Shown: in pieces, positions 1 to 8,873 of the stretch
Position numbering within the stretch: position 1 is the stretch's first letter
Layout of the letters: each line of letters begins with the position of its first letter
DNA from: Sphingomonadaceae bacterium OTU29LAMAA1
GTDB lineage: Bacteria; Pseudomonadota; Alphaproteobacteria; Sphingomonadales; Sphingomonadaceae
Assembly: GCA_024072375.1 (NCBI GenBank)
Contig: CP099617.1
Coordinates: 1,902,001-1,966,000, forward strand
DNA: 64,000 nucleotides
Direction: 5' to 3'
Position numbers and translations under genes: made by a program
Notes under the pieces: model-generated
Databases searched by the model: none
The model's input: only the letters and a program-made list of their open reading frames with translations
What the model was told of the DNA's origin: nothing

Positions 1-2839
1 TGAGAAGGAGGCGTTCGCGCGCGATATCAAGGACCTGTCGACCGGCATCATCTGGTATCGCAAGACGATCACGCTGCCGAAGGACGCAGGCACGGCCAAG
101 GCGTTCCTCGAGTTCGAGGGCGTGCGGCAGGCGGCCGAAGTGTGGGTCAACGGCCAGTCGGTGGTGCTGTCGGAACGCGGCGCGATGGCGTTCGGTGCGG
201 ACATCACGGCAGCGCTGAAGCCCGGCGGCAACGTGATCGCGGTGCGCGTCGACAACGACTGGGGCTACAAGGAGCGCGCGACCGGCAGCGCCTTTCAGTG
301 GAACGACCGCAACTTCAACGTCAATTACGGCGGCATCACCAGGAACGTCCGGCTGCACCTGACCGCGCGTACCTATCAGACGCTGCCTCTGGTCTCCGAT
401 CTCGGCACCACGGGTTCGTACGTCTGGGCGGATGCGTTCGATCACGTCGGGAACGCCGCGACGATCCACGCCGAAACGCAGGTCCGCAACGAGGACGCGC
501 GGGCGAGGACGGTGGCGTACCGTGCCGAGATCCGCGATCGCGACGGCCGCGTCGTCGGGCGGCTGGACGGCGGCAGCGCAACGCTGGCGCCGGGCGAGAC
601 GCGCACGCTGACCGCGCAGGGCCGGCTGTCGGGCCTGCATTTCTGGAGCTGGGGCTATGGCTATCTCTATCGGGTGACGACCAGCCTGATCGCCGACGGC
701 CGGCCGATCGACGCGGTCGATACGCTGACCGGATTCCGCTCGACTCACTTCGCCGACGGCATGATCCGGCTGAACGGCCGCGTGATGCAGGTGCACGGCT
801 ATGCCCAGCGCACGTCGAACGAATGGCCCGCCGTCGGCGTGTCGATCCCGCCGTGGATCAGCGATTTCTCCAACGCGCTGATGGTCGGGAGCGGCGGCAA
901 CATGGTGCGCTGGATGCACATCACGCCGTCGAAGCAGGACGTGGAATCCGCCGATCGCGTCGGCTTGCCGCAGGCGATGCCGGCGGGCGATGCCGAACGC
1001 GACGTCGAGGGTCGCCGCTGGGACCAGCGCAAGGAGCAGATGCGCGACGCGATCGTCTACAACCGGAACAACCCCTCGATCCTGTTCTACGAAAGCGGGA
1101 ACGAGAGCATCAGCGAAGCGCATATGGCCGAGATGAAGGCGATCCGCGATCGCTACGATCCGCACGGCGGTCGCGCGATCGGATCGCGCGAGATGCTCGA
1201 CAGCAAGGTCGCGGAATATGGCGGCGAGATGCTGTATATCAACAAGAGCGCGCACATCCCGATGTGGGCGATGGAATACAGCCGCGACGAGGGCGCCCGG
1301 CTGTATCAGGACGAACAGACGCCGCCGTTCCAAAAGGATGCACCGGACTATAACCGCAACCAGGACAGCCACGGAATCGAGGACGTGCGGCGCTGGTACG
1401 ATTATTACCGCATCCGCCCCGGCACCGGGCGGCGCGTCAGTTCGGGCGGGGTGAACATCATCTGGTCCGACAGCAACACGCATTATCGCGGCGACAACAA
1501 CTATCGCCGGTCGGGCGAGGTCGACGCGGTGCGGCTGCCCAAGGAGGGTTATCATGCGCACCGGGTGATGTGGAACGGCTGGGTCGATCCGGAGACGCCG
1601 GCGACGCACATCATCGGCCACTGGACCTACCCGCCCGGCACCGCGAAGCCCGTCAGCGTCGTATCGAACGGCGACGCCGTCGAGCTGTTCCTCAACGGCC
1701 GGTCGCTGGGTCGCGGGCAGCGATCGAGCGGCTTCCTGTTCACCTGGCCGGACGTGTCATGGCAGGCAGGCACGTTGCGCGCGGTCGCGACGCATGCGGA
1801 CGGGCGCACGTCGGCGGACAGCGTAGAGACGACCGGCGCGCCGGTGGCGCTGCGGCTGGTGCCGCACGTCTCGCCGCGCGGCTTCGTGATGGACGGCGCC
1901 GATATCGCGCTGGTCGACGTCGAGGTGGTCGATGCCCGCGGCCGACGGGTGCCGACCGCGAACGACCGGATCGCCTTCACGCTCGACGGACCCGCCGAAT
2001 GGCGCGGCGGCATCGCGCAGGGCGACAGCAGCGGCACACCGCGCAGCGCTGTCGCGGTTCAGGCGGAAGCGGTGCCCGGCACCACGCCGACCGCGGGTAC
2101 GGCGCGGACCGAGGACAATTACATCCTGTCGCGCACGCTGCCGGTCGAGGCGGGGATCAACCGCGTCCTGCTGCGCGCGGGAATGACGCGCGGCACGGTG
2201 CGGGTGACCGCGACGGCGCGGGGTCTGAAGCCGGCGACGCTGACGATCCCCACCGTCGCCGCCGCGCCGACATCGGGCGGTCTGTCGCGCGACTTCGCGG
2301 AGGCGGCGCAGCCGGGCCTGCTCACCCGCGGTCCGACGCCGGCCGGCCCATCCTATCGCGTCACGCGCAGCACCGTGCGGCCGACCCGGATCGTCGCCGG
2401 ATCGGCGCAGGCCGATGCCGACAGGACGGTCGACGACAACGAGCTGTCGCGCTGGGCGAGCGACGGCAAGCCGGACACCGCATGGATCGAATATCGGTTC
2501 GACACGCCGGTGACGCTGAACGCGATCGAGCTGAAGCTGGTCGGCTGGCGTCAGCGTGGCTATCCGCTGCGGATCACGCTGGATGGCCGCCCGGTATGGC
2601 AGGGGACGACGGAGCGGCAGCTGGGCTATGCCGCGATCGATTTCGCCGCTGCCACCGGGCGCGTGCTGCGGATCACCCAGACCGCGCCGACACAGGACCG
2701 CGACGCCTTCGGCAAGATCGTCGAGGTGAGCAATGCGCGACAGGCCGGCGACACCGGCGCCGATGCGGTCGCCGCGGGGTGGCGGCTGGGCATCGTCGAA
2801 GCGGATTTCCACGGCCCCGTCGCGACGACGCGGCCGTGA
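1..2839 (+). CDS. Glycoside hydrolase family 2 (beta-galactosidase-like), 5' truncated
   Basis: The reading frame is open to the left edge, so the start lies outside the window. The visible order is the end of a GH2 sugar-binding domain (W-Y-R-K then G-V-R-Q-A-A-E-V-W-V-N-G), the immunoglobulin-like domain, the TIM barrel with the Asn-Glu acid/base pair (codons 1100-1105, motif FYESGNES) and a likely nucleophile Glu in MWAMEYS (codon 1274), a DUF4982-like beta domain (about 1610-1800) and a C-terminal F5/8-type-C-like domain (about 2360-2770). GH2 enzymes remove beta-linked galactose, glucuronate or similar residues. Here it probably trims polysaccharide side chains, since an acetylesterase follows with overlapping codons and a pectin locus lies 11 kb away. 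Exact substrate is unknown. Confidence 0.9.
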   Translation, partial: EKEAFARDIKDLSTGIIWYRKTITLPKDAGTAKAFLEFEGVRQAAEVWVNGQSVVLSERGAMAFGADITAALKPGGNVIAVRVDNDWGYKERATGSAFQWNDRNFNVNYGGITRNVRLHLTARTYQTLPLVSDLGTTGSYVWADAFDHVGNAATIHAETQVRNEDARARTVAYRAEIRDRDGRVVGRLDGGSATLAPGETRTLTAQGRLSGLHFWSWGYGYLYRVTTSLIADGRPIDAVDTLTGFRSTHFADGMIRLNGRVMQVHGYAQRTSNEWPAVGVSIPPWISDFSNALMVGSGGNMVRWMHITPSKQDVESADRVGLPQAMPAGDAERDVEGRRWDQRKEQMRDAIVYNRNNPSILFYESGNESISEAHMAEMKAIRDRYDPHGGRAIGSREMLDSKVAEYGGEMLYINKSAHIPMWAMEYSRDEGARLYQDEQTPPFQKDAPDYNRNQDSHGIEDVRRWYDYYRIRPGTGRRVSSGGVNIIWSDSNTHYRGDNNYRRSGEVDAVRLPKEGYHAHRVMWNGWVDPETPATHIIGHWTYPPGTAKPVSVVSNGDAVELFLNGRSLGRGQRSSGFLFTWPDVSWQAGTLRAVATHADGRTSADSVETTGAPVALRLVPHVSPRGFVMDGADIALVDVEVVDARGRRVPTANDRIAFTLDGPAEWRGGIAQGDSSGTPRSAVAVQAEAVPGTTPTAGTARTEDNYILSRTLPVEAGINRVLLRAGMTRGTVRVTATARGLKPATLTIPTVAAAPTSGGLSRDFAEAAQPGLLTRGPTPAGPSYRVTRSTVRPTRIVAGSAQADADRTVDDNELSRWASDGKPDTAWIEYRFDTPVTLNAIELKLVGWRQRGYPLRITLDGRPVWQGTTERQLGYAAIDFAAATGRVLRITQTAPTQDRDAFGKIVEVSNARQAGDTGADAVAAGWRLGIVEADFHGPVATTRP

Positions 2840-3645
2840 TCGTCCGCCACGTCGCGATCGCCGGCTTCGTCGCCATCGGGGCTCCCGCCACGGGTCCGGC
2901 AGCGTCGCGGGTCGAGGCGGAGGTCTATATCCTCGCCGGCCAGTCCAATATGTCGGGACGCGGCGCGCTGTCCGAGCTGTCGACCACGGATCGCGTCGCC
3001 GACGAGCGGATCACGGTATACGGCAACGACGGCACGCTGCGTGTCGCGCTCGATCCGCTTGACGACGCCTCGGGTCAGGTCGACGCGGTATCGGCGGACC
3101 GGCAGGCTGCGGTCGGCCCCGGCCTACCCTTCGCCCGCGCGATGCTGCGACGCCATGGTCGGGCCATCGTGCTGGTGCCCTGCGCGAAAGGAGGCTCGTC
3201 GATGGCGCAATGGGCGCCGGGCGGCGATCGGTCGACGCTGTACGGATCGTGCATCGCGCGGGCGCGCGAGGCCGGAGGCCGCATCGCCGGCATGCTCTGG
3301 TATCAGGGAGAGTCCGACGCGCGCGACGTGGCGACGGCGGCACGCTGGAGCGCCGCCTTCGCCGATCTCGTGACGGCATTCCGGCGCGATCTGCGAATGC
3401 CGCAGCTGGCCGTATCCGCCGTCAGTCTGTCCGACCGCCCGGTACGCGACGCAGACCGCTATCCCGGCTGGACCGACATCCAGCGCCAGCAAACGCACCT
3501 GAAAATTGCCTGCACCGACGGCGTCTCTGCCGCCGGCCTGCCGCACAATGCCGACGACCTGCACCTCGCCACCCGCGCACAACAGCGGCTGGGCACAATG
3601 CTGGCAGGGTCGATGACACGGCTGCGACGCGAGGGATGCCGCTGA
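2836..3645 (+). CDS. SASA-domain carbohydrate acetylesterase
   Basis: A 269-residue protein of the sialate O-acetylesterase (SASA/CE6-like, SGNH-type) group. The GTG start at 2836 overlaps the stop of the GH2 gene (GTGA), implying translational coupling. A short hydrophobic N-terminus suggests export. The block I nucleophile motif GQSNMSGRG carries Ser37, WYQGESDA is the block with the conserved GES, and the C-terminal NADDLHLATRAQQRLG supplies the Asp-x-x-His pair. Such enzymes remove acetyl groups from plant polysaccharides such as xylan or rhamnogalacturonan, so glycosidases like the upstream GH2 can act. Substrate is inferred only from context. Confidence 0.85.
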   Translation: MIVRHVAIAGFVAIGAPATGPAASRVEAEVYILAGQSNMSGRGALSELSTTDRVADERITVYGNDGTLRVALDPLDDASGQVDAVSADRQAAVGPGLPFARAMLRRHGRAIVLVPCAKGGSSMAQWAPGGDRSTLYGSCIARAREAGGRIAGMLWYQGESDARDVATAARWSAAFADLVTAFRRDLRMPQLAVSAVSLSDRPVRDADRYPGWTDIQRQQTHLKIACTDGVSAAGLPHNADDLHLATRAQQRLGTMLAGSMTRLRREGCR

Positions 3646-3745
3646 CCTCGCCCCCGTCATCGACCAGTCGCGGCAAATGCCGGACGAACGTGCGGCACCG
3701 GTCGACCGCACGGGCGTTGAAGAACCATAACGAGGAGACAGACGC

Positions 3746-3952
3746 ATGGCCGACGACCAGAACGAACAGCCCGTCCTTTACATGCCCGATACGCCCAACG
3801 TCGGCGCAGCCGATCCCGACGGGAATCCCGACGATCCGAAGCGCGCCGCGAAGGATCAGGCGCGCGCCGACGATCTAGCGGCGAAGGTCGCGGTCGGCGA
3901 TGAGCTGTCCGGCTACGAAACCGTCGCAGGCCGGGGCATCGCACGCGACTGA
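3746..3952 (+). CDS. Small acidic hypothetical protein
   Basis: A 68-residue, charged and Asp/Ala-rich protein without a signal peptide or membrane segment. A good ribosome binding site (GAGGAGA) lies about 7 bases before the ATG. It resembles short, probably disordered sphingomonad proteins, but I do not recognise a domain. It stands alone between the acetylesterase and the DUF2231 gene. Confidence 0.6.
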   Translation: MADDQNEQPVLYMPDTPNVGAADPDGNPDDPKRAAKDQARADDLAAKVAVGDELSGYETVAGRGIARD

Positions 3953-4080
3953 GGCCGACCGGATCGCGCGCGTCGGGCCATCGTCGGACGGCACCGGCGC
4001 GTAGCCTTCGATCGGGTCGTTGAAACCATAAGGGTCGTTCGGGACTTACGCTTTCGCATTCCGGCCGACGATGGGCGCGG

Positions 4081-4524
4081 ATGGAGAAGCCGATGCCCCC
4101 CAGTCCGACGTCCCGAACCCTGTTGCATCCACTGCACGCCCTGTTGCTGGCGTTTCCGATCGCCCTGTTCAGCACGGCGGTGGCGACCGACATCACCTAT
4201 CTCAACAGCGCCGAGATGCAGTGGTCGAACTTTTCGGCGTGGGCGATCACCGGCGCGCTGATCATGGGAGCGCCGGTGGTGCTGTGGGCGATCGTGATCG
4301 CGGCACTGCGGTTCCGTTCGGCATCGCGACCGGCGCTGACCTATCTCGCGCTGGTCGCGGCGATGTGGCTGATCGGGCTGGTCAACGCCTTCCAGCATAG
4401 CCGCGACGCGTGGAGCTCGGTTGGCGCCTTCGGACTGATCCTGTCGATCATGTCGGCGCTCTGCGCGCTGGCGGCCGGCTGGATCGGCTTTTCGTCACGC
4501 GACATCGGGAGGGCGACACGATGA
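4081..4524 (+). CDS. DUF2231-like inner-membrane protein
   Basis: A 147-residue protein with four hydrophobic segments (about residues 18-38, 52-76, 83-101, 112-135). The opening HPLHALLLAFPIALF is the hallmark of the DUF2231 family, whose histidines near the first helix may bind haem or metal. Its stop codon overlaps the start of the PQQ dehydrogenase (ATGA), so the two are translationally coupled. I infer that it supports electron transfer from the periplasmic sugar dehydrogenase to the respiratory chain; this role is not proven for the family. Confidence 0.8.
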   Translation: MEKPMPPSPTSRTLLHPLHALLLAFPIALFSTAVATDITYLNSAEMQWSNFSAWAITGALIMGAPVVLWAIVIAALRFRSASRPALTYLALVAAMWLIGLVNAFQHSRDAWSSVGAFGLILSIMSALCALAAGWIGFSSRDIGRATR

Positions 4525-5837
4525 CGCGCCGGTTCAAAACGATCGCGCTCGCTGCGGCGACGGCCACGCTTGCGCTTTCCGCCTGCGGCAGCAAGCCCGC
4601 CGATCTGGATCAGACCGGCGCCTCCCCGACGCTGCCGGCGCAGAACGAGACGCTGGTGCCGCCGATGAAGATCGCCCGACCGGCCGGATGGGACGGCGCG
4701 TTGCCGACGGTGCCGGCGGGATACCGCATCACCGCGCTGGCGACGGACCTGAAGATTCCGCGGCAAATGCTGGTCCTGCCCAACGGCGATATTCTGGTGG
4801 CCGAGGGCAAGGGCGGACATGCCCCCAAGCTGCGGCCAAAAGACGTCATCGCCGGCTATATCAAGGGGTTGGGCAACACCGGCGTGAAGGGCGGCGACCG
4901 CATCACGCTGTTGCGCGACGCGGACGGCGATGGTCGCGCAGAGGTGCGGACGGTGCTGATCGACGGGCTGGATGCACCCTACGGTCTCGCGCTGGTCGGC
5001 AGCGACCTGTACGTCGCGAATCAGGGCGCGCTGTTGCGTTTCCCGTATCGCGACGGCGTCACCGGGATCGCGACGCCGGGACAGGAGGTCACCAGGCTTC
5101 CCTCGCGCATCAATCATCACTGGACCAAATCGCTGGCGGCCAGCGCGGACGGCAGCAAATTGTACGTCGGCATCGGTTCGAACAGCAACGTCGGCGAACG
5201 CGGCATGGAGGTCGAGGAAGACCGCGCCGTGATCTGGGAAATCGACCGGATCAGCGGCGCACATCGCGTGCTTGCCTCCGGCATCCGCAATCCGACCGCG
5301 CTGGCGATCGAACCGCGTACCAATGCGCTCTGGAGCGTCGTCAACGAACGCGACGAACTGGGACCGCGCCTCGTCCCCGATTACCTGACGTCGGTACGGC
5401 CGGGCGGCTTCTATGGCTGGCCGTACAGCTATTGGGGCCGCAACGCCGATCCGCGTGTCCATCCGCAGCGGCCGGACATGATCGCGAAGGCGATGGTGCC
5501 CGATTACGGTCTGGGATCGCACGTGGCGGCCTTGGGCCTCAGTTTCACCACCGGTGCCGGCATGGGCGGTGCGTTTACCGAAGGTGCCTTCATCGGCGAA
5601 CACGGCAGCTGGAACCGGAAGGATCTGGCGGGTTACAAAGTCGTCTGGGTGCCCTTTTCGGCTGGTCGTCCCAACGGCAAGCCGCGCGACTTCGTGACCG
5701 GATTCATCGGTCCGGACGGGCATGCCCGCGGCCGCCCGGTCGGCGTCGCCTTCGATGCCCGGACGGGGACATTGCTGATCGCCGACGACCTGTCCAACAC
5801 GGTTTGGCGGGTCGCGCCCGCGGCCGCGACGCGCTAA
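4521..5837 (+). CDS. PQQ-dependent sugar (sorbosone-type) dehydrogenase lipoprotein
   Basis: 438 residues with a lipoprotein signal (LALSACGS, Cys about residue 20), so the enzyme is anchored in the periplasm. The body is a six-bladed propeller of the soluble glucose/sorbosone dehydrogenase family: PNGDILVAEGKGG, RINHHWTKSLAASADG (conserved His), the Asn-rich GIGSNSNVGERG, the ASGIRNPTALA blade, GGFYGWPYSYWG and EHGSWNR. It oxidises a sugar or aldose-derived aldehyde with PQQ, passing electrons to the respiratory chain. The start was chosen at the ATGA overlap with the DUF2231 gene, which also gives a proper signal peptide. Confidence 0.88.
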   Translation: MTRRFKTIALAAATATLALSACGSKPADLDQTGASPTLPAQNETLVPPMKIARPAGWDGALPTVPAGYRITALATDLKIPRQMLVLPNGDILVAEGKGGHAPKLRPKDVIAGYIKGLGNTGVKGGDRITLLRDADGDGRAEVRTVLIDGLDAPYGLALVGSDLYVANQGALLRFPYRDGVTGIATPGQEVTRLPSRINHHWTKSLAASADGSKLYVGIGSNSNVGERGMEVEEDRAVIWEIDRISGAHRVLASGIRNPTALAIEPRTNALWSVVNERDELGPRLVPDYLTSVRPGGFYGWPYSYWGRNADPRVHPQRPDMIAKAMVPDYGLGSHVAALGLSFTTGAGMGGAFTEGAFIGEHGSWNRKDLAGYKVVWVPFSAGRPNGKPRDFVTGFIGPDGHARGRPVGVAFDARTGTLLIADDLSNTVWRVAPAAATR

Positions 5838-5840
5838 TCC

Positions 5841-6713
5841 ATGCCAAGGGCCATGCGTTGGCTGCCGTTGTTGCTGGCGACGCCGGTGGGTGGCGTCGCC
5901 GCGCAAACGATACCGACGATCGATACGGAGGATGCCGGACTGGGAACCCTCGACGCAGGAGGCGGGCGCCTGCATCCGACGTTCGGTATCGATCTGCGCA
6001 ACGGCGATTTTGCCCGCGGCGGGTATGACGACGATGCCGCCGATCTCGATCGGCTGCCAGTGCACGTCCAGCTGGGCTTCGCATTCGACCTGCACCGCAG
6101 TGCGGGCGGCGATGCCGATCTATGGCTGGTCGGCACCTCCTCCAACGGGGTCCATGCGCCCGTTGCCGGCGAACGACGCTCGCCCCGCGCTTGGTACGAA
6201 AGCAACAACCTGATCGGCATCGTCGCCAGCCCCATGGCGGGGCTGACCGTCGGCACCGCCTATACGATCAAGACCAGTCCGAACGGCATTTCGGGCACGA
6301 CGCACGAGGCCAGTCTTACCGCCGCGATCGACGGGTCGTCCGGCTGGAAGGCGTTACACCCCGGTGCCGCCGCGACGATCCGGCCGAAAGGCGGTGGCGG
6401 CGTCTACACGCAGATTGGCATCGCGCCGGAGCTACCGCTGGGCACCGGCGACGACGGCCCGACGCTCGCCGTTCCGGTCGTGCTGGGCGCAGGCTGGGGC
6501 GGGTTCTACGAGGCGGAGTCCGGGACCGGGGGCTTCGGCAGCATCGGGCTGGCCTATAGCCATCCTTTCACAGTCGGCGCGATGCGGTGGCGGTTGCGCG
6601 CCGATGCCGTGGGCATCGTCCGCGACGATACGCTGCGCCGGATCGGCGGCGACGATGCGGAGAGTGCGACGCTGGTGCCGCTTGTCACACTGGCGCTGAC
6701 GACGACGTTCTGA
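5841..6713 (+). CDS. Putative outer-membrane beta-barrel protein
   Basis: 290 residues with a cleavable signal peptide (ending near GVAAQ), alternating hydrophobic strands separated by Gly/Asp-rich turns, and a C-terminal Phe after LTLALTTTF, the sorting signature of outer-membrane barrels. It begins 3 bases after the sugar dehydrogenase stop, so it is part of that operon. I cannot place it in a named family. It may be a pore or structural partner for sugar oxidation, or an unrelated porin-like protein. Confidence 0.65.
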   Translation: MPRAMRWLPLLLATPVGGVAAQTIPTIDTEDAGLGTLDAGGGRLHPTFGIDLRNGDFARGGYDDDAADLDRLPVHVQLGFAFDLHRSAGGDADLWLVGTSSNGVHAPVAGERRSPRAWYESNNLIGIVASPMAGLTVGTAYTIKTSPNGISGTTHEASLTAAIDGSSGWKALHPGAAATIRPKGGGGVYTQIGIAPELPLGTGDDGPTLAVPVVLGAGWGGFYEAESGTGGFGSIGLAYSHPFTVGAMRWRLRADAVGIVRDDTLRRIGGDDAESATLVPLVTLALTTTF

Positions 6714-6716
6714 CCG

Positions 6717-6980
6717 TCAGTCTTCCGGCGTCATCCGCTCGGACAGGTCCATCAGATTTCGCGCCGCGTCCCGATCGGCGGCATCCTCGAACGCCACGTC
6801 CAGCGCCGGGGCGGCATCGAGCATGTACAGGAGGGTCCACAACGCGAAACGCCGCGACCGGTCGCGTTCGAGGCCGAGATCGACCCGCATATGCTCGATA
6901 CCGGCGGCCAGCGCCTCCGCGGGAACGGCGGACATATCGGTGGTGCCGAAATAGCGGCGCATCTGGTCGTCGAGGTTCAT
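6717..6980 (-). CDS. Small hypothetical protein
   Basis: An 87-residue, probably all-helical acidic protein read convergently to the barrel gene and divergently from copA. The start MNLDDQMRRYFG was chosen over longer frames because the upstream extension is low-complexity and overlaps the copA promoter region. No domain is recognised. It has a coherent amphipathic pattern (LALWTLLYMLDAAP) that suggests a real protein. Confidence 0.55.
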   Translation of the reverse strand: MNLDDQMRRYFGTTDMSAVPAEALAAGIEHMRVDLGLERDRSRRFALWTLLYMLDAAPALDVAFEDAADRDAARNLMDLSERMTPED

Positions 6981-7106
6981 CGGGCGTCTGTATCCGATCG
7001 ATACCGCACCACAAGCCGACCGGCGCAGGCGAAGCGCACTCTTCGGCCCTATATTGCCGACGACGCACGAACGCCCTAACGCCGCCACCGTCGCCCAAGG
7101 ACCTGC

Positions 7107-8873
7107 ATGACCCGCTTCACCCGCCGCCGCTTCCTGCGCAACGCCACGCTCGGCGGTGGCGCGCTGGCGATTCCATGGCTCCCGGCCTGGGCGCAGCCGG
7201 TGTCGGCCGGACTGCCCAGGGCATCGTCGACGCTGTCCGGTACCGACATCGCGTTGACGGTCGCGCATCAGATGATGACGATCGATGGGCGGCAATCTCA
7301 TGCGATCGGCATCAACGGCACCGTCCCCGCCCCGCTGATCCGGTTACGGCAGGGTACGAACGTGCGCCTCGCCGTCACCAACACGCTGGACGAGGACACG
7401 TCGATCCACTGGCATGGCCTGCTGGTGCCGTTCCAGATGGATGGCGTGCCCGGCATCAGCTTTCCCGGCATTCCCGCCCGCACCACCTTCACCTATGAAT
7501 TTCCGGTGATCCAGTCGGGCACCTACTGGTATCACAGCCATTCGAGGTTGCAGGAACAGATGGGGCATTACGGCCCGATCGTGATCGATCCCGAAGGCGC
7601 CGATCCGGTTGCGTCGGACCGCGAACACGTCATCGTCCTGTCCGACCACAGCCCGCTGCATCCGCATGCGATCTTTCGCCGGCTGAAGCTGCAGGGCGGC
7701 TATTTCAACTACCAGAAGCAGACGCTGGCCGGTCTGATCGCAGGGCGGGATCAGCCCGCGGGCGAACGGCGCATGTGGGGCGGGATGCGAATGGATCCCA
7801 CCGACGTGTCGGACGTCACCGGCGCGACCTACACCTATCTGGTCAACGGACACGGCCCGGCGGACAACTGGACCGGGCTGTTCGCTCCCGGCGAACGCGT
7901 CCGGCTGCGCATCATCAACGCCTCGGCCATGACGATCTTCAATATCCGCATACCGGGATTGCGGCTGACCGTGGTGCAGGCCGATGGGCAGAACGTCCGG
8001 CCCGTACCGGTCGACGAGTTCCAGATCGCCGTCGCCGAAACCTATGACGTCATCGTCGAACCGGTCGATCGTCGCGCCTATACCCTGGTCGCCGAAGCGT
8101 GGGACCGTTCGGGCATGGCCCGCGCGACGCTGGCCCCGGCGATCGGCATGACCGCCCCGGTCCCCGCCCTGCGCCCGCGTCCGCTGGCGACGATGAAGGA
8201 TATGGGGATGGGCGGCATGGCCGGCATGCACCACGATGCCGCGGCGGCCTGCCCGCCGAACCATGCGGCGATGGGGCATTGCAAGCCCGGCGCCACGCCG
8301 GCGATGCGTCACGGCATGCGCGATTTCGCCAACGCGCCCCAACTTCCGCGAACCCCGGTGGTGCAGACCGTCGCGCCGATGCCGGTGGACCGCACCGGCG
8401 AACCGCCGCAGGGGCTTGCCGAGGTGGGCCACACGGTACTGGTCTATCGCGATCTGATCGCGCTCGATCGCAATCCGGACGTTCGTGCGCCGTCGCGGCA
8501 ATTGCGCATCCACCTCACCGGCAACATGGAACGCTATATGTGGGCGTTCGACGGGGTGAAGCTGAACGCCGTTACCGCACCGATCCCGTTCCGCCGGGAC
8601 GAGCGTGTGCGCGTGACGCTGGTCAACGACACGATGATGGCGCACCCCATCCACCTGCATGGGCATTTCTTCGAACTGGTGACGGGGCATGGCGATCACG
8701 CGCCGCGCAAGCACACCATCAACGTCGCTCCGGGCGGCACCGCCACCTTCGACGTGACGACCGATGCGGTCGGCGACTGGGCATTCCACTGCCACCTGCT
8801 CTACCACATGCATGCGGGCATGATGCAGGTCGTCACCATCCGGCCGGATGACGACGCCGGGAGCCCGGGATGA
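7107..8873 (+). CDS. copA: Multicopper oxidase, copper resistance protein CopA
   Basis: 588 residues with a twin-arginine signal (TRRRFLRNATLGGGAL), so it is exported folded to the periplasm. All four copper-ligand clusters are present: HWHG at 101-104, HSH at 143-145, HPIHLHG at 513-519 and HCHLLYHMH at 561-569. A Met/His-rich insert (MKDMGMGGMAGMHH, then CPPNHAAMGHC) lies about residues 355-395. CopA/PcoA proteins oxidise Cu(I) and sequester copper. The gene overlaps copB by four bases (ATGA). No copRS regulator is nearby. Confidence 0.95.
   Translation: MTRFTRRRFLRNATLGGGALAIPWLPAWAQPVSAGLPRASSTLSGTDIALTVAHQMMTIDGRQSHAIGINGTVPAPLIRLRQGTNVRLAVTNTLDEDTSIHWHGLLVPFQMDGVPGISFPGIPARTTFTYEFPVIQSGTYWYHSHSRLQEQMGHYGPIVIDPEGADPVASDREHVIVLSDHSPLHPHAIFRRLKLQGGYFNYQKQTLAGLIAGRDQPAGERRMWGGMRMDPTDVSDVTGATYTYLVNGHGPADNWTGLFAPGERVRLRIINASAMTIFNIRIPGLRLTVVQADGQNVRPVPVDEFQIAVAETYDVIVEPVDRRAYTLVAEAWDRSGMARATLAPAIGMTAPVPALRPRPLATMKDMGMGGMAGMHHDAAAACPPNHAAMGHCKPGATPAMRHGMRDFANAPQLPRTPVVQTVAPMPVDRTGEPPQGLAEVGHTVLVYRDLIALDRNPDVRAPSRQLRIHLTGNMERYMWAFDGVKLNAVTAPIPFRRDERVRVTLVNDTMMAHPIHLHGHFFELVTGHGDHAPRKHTINVAPGGTATFDVTTDAVGDWAFHCHLLYHMHAGMMQVVTIRPDDDAGSPG

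Noticed and set aside
1570..2835. Long plus-strand frame running through the GH2 gene into the acetylesterase
   Set aside because: Upstream of the GTG at 2836 it is Arg/Gly/Ala-rich shadow of the GH2 gene; only the part from 2836 is a protein.
4341..6095. 584-codon minus-strand frame opposite the PQQ dehydrogenase
   Set aside because: Antisense shadow in high-GC DNA; no domain, composition typical of reverse frames.
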